Shown: piece by piece, positions 58,616 to 64,000 of the stretch
How positions within the stretch are numbered: position 1 is the first letter of the stretch
Layout: each line of letters opens with the position of its first letter
From: Montanilutibacter psychrotolerans
GTDB taxonomy: Bacteria > Pseudomonadota > Gammaproteobacteria > Xanthomonadales > Xanthomonadaceae
Assembly: GCF_003719825.1 (NCBI RefSeq)
Contig: NZ_RIBS01000004.1
Location: 62,001-126,000, forward strand
DNA: 64,000 nucleotides
Direction of reading: 5' to 3'
The notes under the pieces: model-generated
The model's database searches: none
The model's input: only the letters and a program-made list of their open reading frames with translations
What the model was told of the DNA's origin: nothing
Position numbers and translations under genes: made by a program

Positions 58616-58966
58616 CTACCCGCAATACGCGCCGGTGATCGCACCGCGATCGTTCACCTCGAGGTTCAGGCGGTCGCCGCTGTAATCCTGGGTGACCGCG
58701 TCGCCGGGGCGGATCACCCGCACCGTGCGGCTGCGCGAATCCACGCGTGCCAGCTCGACCACGTCCCGCGTCGGCGAGAGGCCCATGACGGAGCGTGCGC
58801 CGTCCGCGTGGCAGGCGCCGGCCTGCGGCGGTGGCGCGGTCGCCTCGTCGATCGGCAGCGCGGCGCATGCCCCCATCGACAGTAGCAACACCGCGACGGG
58901 AAGCACGGGTGAGCGACTCCCATCCAAACCCGGCGGGTGGCCTTCGTCTCGACTCGGAACAGACAT
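58616..58966 (-). CDS. I78-family peptidase inhibitor lipoprotein (copy 2)
   Basis: A 116-residue paralogue of the downstream I78 protein. Its domain ends in VTQDYSGDRLNLEVNDRG and AYCG, matching the family pattern and the terminal Cys-Gly of copy 1. The N-terminus has a hydrophobic stretch with an imperfect lipobox SMGAC (Cys34) after a longer polar leader. GGAG lies 7 bases before the ATG. The two copies share less than half of their residues by eye, so the duplication is old. Confidence 0.87.
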   Translation of the reverse strand: MSVPSRDEGHPPGLDGSRSPVLPVAVLLLSMGACAALPIDEATAPPPQAGACHADGARSVMGLSPTRDVVELARVDSRSRTVRVIRPGDAVTQDYSGDRLNLEVNDRGAITGAYCG

Positions 58967-59030
58967 GGCGTAGCTCCGTTGCAGGACGCCCGCAGCGTGG
59001 GGGCGACGTGGTGTGCGTGGCGTCAACGGC

Positions 59031-60110
59031 TCAGGTGGCGGCGTCCGCATCGGCCTGTGCGACCACCAGCCGCAGCAGCAGCCGCGCCAGCGTCACCACG
59101 TCCTGGTGGTTGTGCGCCGCGACGCGGCCCAGGTTGGTCGCGGCACCGCCGCGCAGGTACTGCAGCCAAGCGGCAGGCGCCTGCGAGCCGGGCAGATCGT
59201 CCTCGCGCACGATCCGCAGGAGTTCGCGCTCGATCGTCGCGAGCCGGCAGTTCTCCCAGCGCCCGCGGTAGCGACGGCGGGTCGGATGCAGCAGGTCGAG
59301 GTGGTCGAGCAGGCCAATCGGATCGCCCTGGCGCGCAAGCCGGTAGCGCGTCTTCAGCAGCGGTGCGTCGTAGCTGCGCCCGTTGTAGCTGCACAGCACG
59401 GTGTCCGGTCGCAGCCATTGCGCAAACGCCGCCAGCATCGCCGGCTCGGCCGCCATCGTGGTGATGAGCAGCTGGCGTACGCGCAGCGTGTCGCCCCGAT
59501 CGGGGTCGTGGTGCCAATCGGCAGCACCGATCATGAAGGCGCGCGTGCCGGTGCCGCCGGCCAGCCCGGTGGTTTCCGTGTCGAAGAACAGCACGTCGCG
59601 CGGGTTGATCTGGCCCTCGCGTCGCGCGAACGCCAGCGACAATGCGGGGGGAACGTCGAACGGCTGGCGTGTCTCGATCAGGCGCAGGCCCGGCGCGATC
59701 TCCTCGCCGGGCAGGTGGCGATCGATCGGCCCACGCGTGACGGGTGGCGGCGTGGGTCGTCGCCCGCGGGTTTCGAGCAGACGGCGCAGCGCGGCCATGG
59801 GATCGGGTGCACTGCCGCCGCGTGCGGTAGAAGCGTCGTTGCCGGGCGCTGCGCCGGCGCCTGGCAGAACGTGCGCGGTGAACGCCGCACCGTGCGACAG
59901 CGTCGACGCAGGCAACGACGCCTGCGCGTCATCGGCGCGCGCAAGGAATCGCGTCGGCAGAGCCGCACGCGACGCCGGCGAACTCGAACGCGATGGCGCG
60001 ACGCCTGGCGGCCTCGCCTCGGCCGCCCCGTCGGAGCGGTCGTGCGCGGCAGGTGCGGTGCCACCGGCTTGCCGCTTGAGCGCGCGCAGTCGTTCGATCG
60101 TGACGCTCAT
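59031..60110 (-). CDS. mrfB: DEDDh-type exonuclease MrfB (YprB-like)
   Basis: A 359-residue RNase H-fold exonuclease. After a disordered N-terminus (about 1-130) the nuclease core has LFFDTETTGLAGG with Asp177 and Glu179, SYNGRSYDAPLL with Asp248, and AHNHQDVVTL with His333 and Asp337. This is the YprB/MrfB pattern. In Bacillus subtilis MrfA and MrfB together repair mitomycin C damage. Here the gene lies 139 bp downstream of the MrfA-like helicase gene on the same strand, as in that species. The long proline-, alanine- and arginine-rich N-terminus is not conserved. Confidence 0.9.
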   Translation of the reverse strand: MSVTIERLRALKRQAGGTAPAAHDRSDGAAEARPPGVAPSRSSSPASRAALPTRFLARADDAQASLPASTLSHGAAFTAHVLPGAGAAPGNDASTARGGSAPDPMAALRRLLETRGRRPTPPPVTRGPIDRHLPGEEIAPGLRLIETRQPFDVPPALSLAFARREGQINPRDVLFFDTETTGLAGGTGTRAFMIGAADWHHDPDRGDTLRVRQLLITTMAAEPAMLAAFAQWLRPDTVLCSYNGRSYDAPLLKTRYRLARQGDPIGLLDHLDLLHPTRRRYRGRWENCRLATIERELLRIVREDDLPGSQAPAAWLQYLRGGAATNLGRVAAHNHQDVVTLARLLLRLVVAQADADAAT

Positions 60111-60249
60111 GGCGCTCCCGCCAGGCCGGAGCGCATCGCGTTGCGCGTGGCCGCAGCAAAGGCAACCCATCGCCCGGCGGGAACACGACGGAAGGCGCGG
60201 GAGCCGACGCAACCACGCGCGCGCACCCGGCGATGGCGTGCCGCGGCGC

Positions 60250-62718
60250 TCACGCCGAGGCCGCCAGCAGGCCCAGCACGCGTCGCGCCAACGCCTTCGG
60301 CGTCGCGACATCTTCGCGGTTCTCGTCCACGGCCAGGACGGGCCCCACGCACGCCGGACAACCGGCGCGGCAGTCGCACCCTTCCACCAGCTCGATCGCG
60401 CGCCGCAGCAGTTCCTCCTGCCGCGTCCACAGCGGTTCGCTGAGACCCACACCGCCGGGGAAGTTGTCGTACAGGTACACCGTCGGCACGAACTGCTGCA
60501 GCTCCGCGATCACCAGCGCGTTGCCGTCGCCACCGCGCACCTGGCCGCGGCCGCTCTCGTCGGCGGTTGCAAACCAGGCGCCGTCGCCGTTGCCCACCGA
60601 CTTCTGCAGATCGCGCGCGTCGGCCATCACCGCCACCGTGGCCACCACGTGCAGCGCATACCCCGCGCCGAGGAAGCCATCGAGCGCGTCGTGCTTGCCG
60701 GAAAACCACGCCAGCAACACGGCCTGTGGCAGCTGCCACCAGACCGCGGTGGTGTGCAGCTCCTGGTCGGGCAGGTTGACCGGGCCGTAGCCGATGTTCT
60801 CGTGCGTGTAGTAGCGGATCTTCTTGTAGCCGGCGACGCGTCGCACCACGTGGACTTCGCCGTGGTGCGCGTCGCCGCAGCCCGCCGCACAGCCATCGAA
60901 GCGCTCCAGAACCTTCAGCCGGGTGTAGTCGATCGAGTCGGTGTAATAGTCGACGTGCGTGCGCGTCACGAATGCCTTGCGGCCTTCCCAGTCAAGCTTC
61001 TCGACCTGGTAGGGCGTCGACTGCACCATGTGGATCGCGCCCTCGTACAGGGTCAGTGCGGCAGCGGAGTAGTCGACCTCGGCAATGATCGTCTGACGAC
61101 CGTCGGTGCGATCTACCACCACGAAGTTGCCATCTGCCACCGAGCGCAGCGACACCGCGTTGGCCGGATAGCTGTCGGCGATCCACTCCCAGCGTTCGCC
61201 CTCGCGATGCAGTACTTCGGTCTCGGCCAGCGCCTCCAGGTACACCTCCGGCTCGATCGGACCGAACATCTCGCCCACGTTGAACGCCAACTCGAACGCC
61301 GCGCAGCGGATGTGATCGAACAGCACCAGCGGCTGGTCCGGCGCGGTGCGCGCGTGCTCGGGCGATGCATCGGCGAAGAAGTCCGGGTGCCGCACCACGT
61401 ACTGGTCGAGTGGCTGCGAATTGGCGACCAGCACGCCCAGGCTCGGTCGTTGGCGGCGCCCGGCGCGACCGAAGCGTTGCCACGTCGCCGCGACGGTGCC
61501 GGGGTAGCCGTTGAGCACCACCACGTCGAGGCTGCCGATATCGACGCCAAGCTCCAGCGCCGATGTCGAGATGATTCCGTCGATGCGCCCGTCGCGCATG
61601 TCGCGCTCGGCCGCGCGGCGCTCGGTGGGCAGGTAGCCGCCGCGGTAGGCGCGGATGCGTGCGGGTTTGCGCGGATCGTGATCGAACACGTCCTTGAGGT
61701 ACTTGGTCAGCACCTCGACCATCAACCGCGTCTGGGCGAACACCAGCGTCTTCAGGCCGGAGCGGATCGCGATGCGCGCAATGCGGTTGCTCTGCGATCG
61801 CGCCGACGCGCGCAGGCCGAGGTCAGCATTGACCATCGGCGGGTTCCACAGCAGCACGTGTTTGTCGCCGGTGGGCGCACCGGAATCGGTGATCGCGTGC
61901 ACGGCGTCCTCGATCAACGCCTGCGCGTGCTCGCGCGGGTTGCCGATGGTTGCCGAGCACAGGATGAACTGCGGACGCACGCCGTAGAACGCGCAGATGC
62001 GCTTGAGCCGACGCAGCACATTGGTGACGTGGCTGCCGAACACACCGCGATAGGTGTGGATCTCATCGATGACCACGTAACGCAGGTTTTCGAAGAACTG
62101 GGCCCACTTGGTGTGGTGCGGCAGGATCGCCTGGTGCAGCATGTCCGGGTTCGACACCACGATGTCGCCGTGCAGGCGGATCGCCTGCCGCGCATCGCCG
62201 GGCGTGTCGCCATCGAACGTGAAGGCCTTCACGCCCAGGTCGCCGGCGCGATTGAGTTCCAGCAACTCCGCCACCTGGTCCTGCGCCAGCGCCTTGGTCG
62301 GAAACAGGAACAACGCCTTGGCGCGCGCTGGCCCCATCGCCGCAGCCACCACCGGCAGCGTGTAGCACAGCGACTTGCCCGAAGCGGTGGGTGTGACGAT
62401 CGCGACGTTTTCGCCACGCACTGCCGCCCGCCATGCCTGCGCCTGGTGGCTGTACAGCGATTCGATCCCGCGCGCGCGCAGCGCCGATTTCAGTGCCTGG
62501 GGCACGTCGTCGGGGATCGGTGAATAGGCGCCCTCGCGCCCGGGAATCGTGAAACTGCCGGTGATGCGGTCCCGGTAGCGGCGTGACAACGCCCGCGTCA
62601 GCGCTGCACCGTCGCCGCCGCGCGCGACGCCATCGCGCGTCGCCGCCGCAACACCGTCCGGTGGCAACAACGCCAATTCGTCCTCAATCTGTCGCGCGAG
62701 TGCCTGCCCCGGTGCCAT
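60250..62718 (-). CDS. mrfA: DEAD/DEAH-box helicase MrfA (YprA-like, with DUF1998)
   Basis: An 822-residue SF2 helicase. Walker A is VTPTASGKS, motif II is VVIDEIHTYRG (DEIH), motif III LCSATIGNP, and motifs V-VI ISTSALELGVDIG and WQRFGRAGR. The C-terminal DUF1998 region ends in four cysteines (781, 783, 787, 790) in CDCRAGCPAC that bind zinc in MrfA. In B. subtilis it works with MrfB in a mitomycin C repair pathway independent of UvrABC. A good GGGGAG ribosome binding site precedes the ATG. A 23-bp dyad lies upstream, shared with the divergent methyltransferase gene. Confidence 0.93.
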   Translation of the reverse strand: MAPGQALARQIEDELALLPPDGVAAATRDGVARGGDGAALTRALSRRYRDRITGSFTIPGREGAYSPIPDDVPQALKSALRARGIESLYSHQAQAWRAAVRGENVAIVTPTASGKSLCYTLPVVAAAMGPARAKALFLFPTKALAQDQVAELLELNRAGDLGVKAFTFDGDTPGDARQAIRLHGDIVVSNPDMLHQAILPHHTKWAQFFENLRYVVIDEIHTYRGVFGSHVTNVLRRLKRICAFYGVRPQFILCSATIGNPREHAQALIEDAVHAITDSGAPTGDKHVLLWNPPMVNADLGLRASARSQSNRIARIAIRSGLKTLVFAQTRLMVEVLTKYLKDVFDHDPRKPARIRAYRGGYLPTERRAAERDMRDGRIDGIISTSALELGVDIGSLDVVVLNGYPGTVAATWQRFGRAGRRQRPSLGVLVANSQPLDQYVVRHPDFFADASPEHARTAPDQPLVLFDHIRCAAFELAFNVGEMFGPIEPEVYLEALAETEVLHREGERWEWIADSYPANAVSLRSVADGNFVVVDRTDGRQTIIAEVDYSAAALTLYEGAIHMVQSTPYQVEKLDWEGRKAFVTRTHVDYYTDSIDYTRLKVLERFDGCAAGCGDAHHGEVHVVRRVAGYKKIRYYTHENIGYGPVNLPDQELHTTAVWWQLPQAVLLAWFSGKHDALDGFLGAGYALHVVATVAVMADARDLQKSVGNGDGAWFATADESGRGQVRGGDGNALVIAELQQFVPTVYLYDNFPGGVGLSEPLWTRQEELLRRAIELVEGCDCRAGCPACVGPVLAVDENREDVATPKALARRVLGLLAASA

Positions 62719-62754
62719 GCGTTACTCCCCTCGATGCGCGCAGTTGAACCGGGG

Positions 62755-62777
62755 CCCGTCTCACCCGATGAGACGGG
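62755..62777. promoter_or_regulatory. Perfect dyad between mrfA and the DUF938 gene
   Basis: CCCGTCTCA and TGAGACGGG are perfect 9-bp arms around CCCGA, in the 144-bp divergent region, 37 bp from the mrfA start and 86 bp from the methyltransferase start. It could be an operator for both genes or an RNA hairpin in a 5' UTR. It is not a LexA box of known form. Confidence 0.5.
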
Positions 62778-62862
62778 TGGACGCGGTCGACTGCCGTGCC
62801 GCCCTGCCCTCACGCCCGCACGCACGGCTTGCGTGCGGCGTCGATCGCTGGATCATCCGTCC

Positions 62863-63498
62863 ATGGACAAACCCCACGCCCCTTCCTGCGACCGCAATCG
62901 CGACCCCATCCTGGCCGTGCTGCGCACGCACTTTGCCCATCGCCATCGGGTGCTGGAGATCGGCTCGGGCACCGGACAGCACGCCGTGCATTTCGCCGCG
63001 GCGATGCCATGGCTGAGCTGGCAGTGCTCGGATCGTGCCGAGAACCTGCCGGGCATCCGCCTGTGGCTGGAGGAGGCGCACCTGGCCAACACGCCCTCGC
63101 CGCAGGAACTGGACGTCGCGATGCGGCCCTGGCCGCGAATCTCGGCAGCACCTGCCGACGTCGGATCGGATCCATCGCGGTTCGACGCCGCCTTCAGTGC
63201 CAACACCTTGCACATCCTGGGCTGGAGCGAGGTCGAGGCGTTTTTTGCCGGACTGGCGACGATGCTGGCCGCCGACGCTACCGTGGTGGTCTACGGGCCG
63301 TTCAACTACGGCGGCGCCTACAGCAGCGACAGCAATCGCGAGTTCGATGGCTGGCTGAAGGCGCGCGATGCGCGTTCCGGGATCCGCGACTTCGAGTCCG
63401 TGGACGCATTGGCCCGCACCATCGGCCTGCGATTGATCGAGGATGTCGCGATGCCCGCCAACAACCGATGCCTAGTGTGGCGTCGCGTACTGGAATGA
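62863..63498 (+). CDS. DUF938 SAM-dependent methyltransferase
   Basis: A 211-residue class I methyltransferase. The SAM motif I is HRVLEIGSGTGQHAVHFA, and the family pattern continues with CSDRAENLPGIRLWL, FSANTLHILGWSEVEAFF and VVYGPFNYGGAYSSDSNREFD, all diagnostic of DUF938. Function is unknown; related vertebrate proteins are also uncharacterised. The ATG at 62863 is chosen because MDKPHAPSCDRNRDPIL matches the family N-terminus. No clear ribosome binding site is present. It is divergent from mrfA. Confidence 0.9.
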   Translation: MDKPHAPSCDRNRDPILAVLRTHFAHRHRVLEIGSGTGQHAVHFAAAMPWLSWQCSDRAENLPGIRLWLEEAHLANTPSPQELDVAMRPWPRISAAPADVGSDPSRFDAAFSANTLHILGWSEVEAFFAGLATMLAADATVVVYGPFNYGGAYSSDSNREFDGWLKARDARSGIRDFESVDALARTIGLRLIEDVAMPANNRCLVWRRVLE

Positions 63499-63526
63499 GG
63501 GACCGTTGCCGGGGTCTGGCAGACGC

Positions 63527-63532
63527 TAAAAT
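63527..63532 (+). promoter_or_regulatory. -10 element of the FAD-dehydrogenase gene
   Basis: TAAAAT (5 of 6) lies 24 bp before ATG 63557. TTGCCG (63506-63511) is 15 bp upstream, a short spacing. It indicates independent transcription within the 58-bp gap. Confidence 0.45.
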
Positions 63533-63556
63533 GTCCGGCCTCACGGAAACCCGCGC

Positions 63557-64000
63557 ATGCTCCGACTGACCGATATCAAGCTTCCGCTGGACCATGCCGA
63601 GGGCGCGCTGCGCGAGGCGATTCGGGTCCGGCTGGGCATCGCCGATGCCGACCTGACCGGCTACACCGTGGCACGACGCGGCTACGACGCACGCAAGCGC
63701 GGCGCCATCACGCTGATCTATGCGGTCGATGTGGACACGCCACGCGAGGCCGAACTGCTGCAGCGCGAACAGACCGCAAGCGACGGTGGCCCCGGCGATC
63801 CGACCGGCAAGTCGCCGCCGCGCGGCAAGCACGCCAAGGGCCAGGCCGGCATCCCCGAGGCCGTGGCACGTGCCATCAACACCAGCAAGCTGATCGCCAC
63901 ACCGGACACCACGTACCGGTTCGTGGCGCGTGCGCCGGCCGACCTGGCGCTGCGTCCGATTGTGGTGGGCATGGGGCCGTGCGGCCTGTTCGCCGGGCTG
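63557..64000 (+). CDS. FAD-dependent dehydrogenase, N-terminal part (runs off the right edge)
   Basis: The first 148 codons of an NAD(FAD)-utilising dehydrogenase of unknown substrate (COG2509-type). The N-terminal 90 residues form the small alpha/beta domain typical of this group (LRLTDIKLPLDHAEGAL; the ARRGYDARKRG segment), and the FAD motif begins as VVGMGPCGLFAGL at the window edge. An insert around residues 72-105 is Gly/Pro/Lys-rich. The ATG at 63557 follows a TAAAAT -10 element. The rest of the enzyme is outside the window. Confidence 0.85.
   Translation, partial: MLRLTDIKLPLDHAEGALREAIRVRLGIADADLTGYTVARRGYDARKRGAITLIYAVDVDTPREAELLQREQTASDGGPGDPTGKSPPRGKHAKGQAGIPEAVARAINTSKLIATPDTTYRFVARAPADLALRPIVVGMGPCGLFAGL

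Overview
The window looks like a piece of chromosome from a high-GC gammaproteobacterium of the Xanthomonadaceae/Lysobacteraceae (Lysobacter-like). Reasons: GC is roughly 70% by eye, gene density is high, ATGA/GTGA stop-start overlaps are common, and the gene repertoire fits that family (a SmeU1VWU2X-type efflux operon, a single mlaFEDCBA operon, tandem I78 inhibitors, TPR-sulfotransferase and TPR-2OG-oxygenase proteins, a large secreted amidase). I saw no tRNA, rRNA, CRISPR array, insertion sequence or prophage. Nearly everything is ordinary chromosomal coding sequence.

Layout. 1-1600: the 5' end of glnA (leftward) with a sigma-54 promoter and two NtrC-type enhancer sites, then uppP. 1600-10927: a LysR regulator divergent from a six-gene efflux operon (DUF2798 protein, SDR-like protein, membrane-fusion lipoprotein, RND pump, SDR, outer-membrane channel) that matches smeRv/smeU1-V-W-U2-X of Stenotrophomonas with one extra leading gene. 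11121-18763: leftward metabolic and envelope genes (membrane protein plus 2-hydroxyacid dehydrogenase, PEBP protein, TPR-sulfotransferase, YheT-like hydrolase, PlsC-like acyltransferase, hotdog thioesterase). 18880-24382: a 64-codon small gene, a tandem hairpin repeat, a sixA-yceI-PLD operon, an orphan ParA and an AEC transporter. 24533-31837: a Ycf46-type AAA ATPase, two coupled 2-oxoglutarate oxygenase genes, gamma-glutamyltransferase and rmuC. 31956-36614: mlaFEDCBA for phospholipid transport. 36983-46202: recC-recB-recD. 46322-53134: folE and gltBD. 53538-64000: a TetA-like exporter, a secreted amidase, a barnase-like RNase with its barstar, two I78 inhibitor lipoproteins, the MrfAB helicase/exonuclease pair, a DUF938 methyltransferase and the start of an FAD-dependent dehydrogenase.

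How the genes work together. glnA and gltBD make up GS-GOGAT ammonium assimilation; the NtrC/sigma-54 control of glnA can be read directly from sequence. RecBCD, RmuC and MrfAB are three DNA-repair functions. Mla proteins, UppP, PlsC-like, PLD-like and amidase proteins serve the envelope. The RNase/barstar pair next to the protease-inhibitor lipoproteins looks like a small secreted-enzyme and immunity cluster.

The items most worth following up are the glnA control region, the barnase-barstar pair, the tandem hairpin repeats downstream of the PLD gene, the 93-residue insertion in RecB, the non-lipidated MlaA with a long linker, the dyads in intergenic regions, and a set of genes with a -10 hexamer placed so close to the start codon that the mRNA should be leaderless. 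I found nothing I would claim as a wholly new system.
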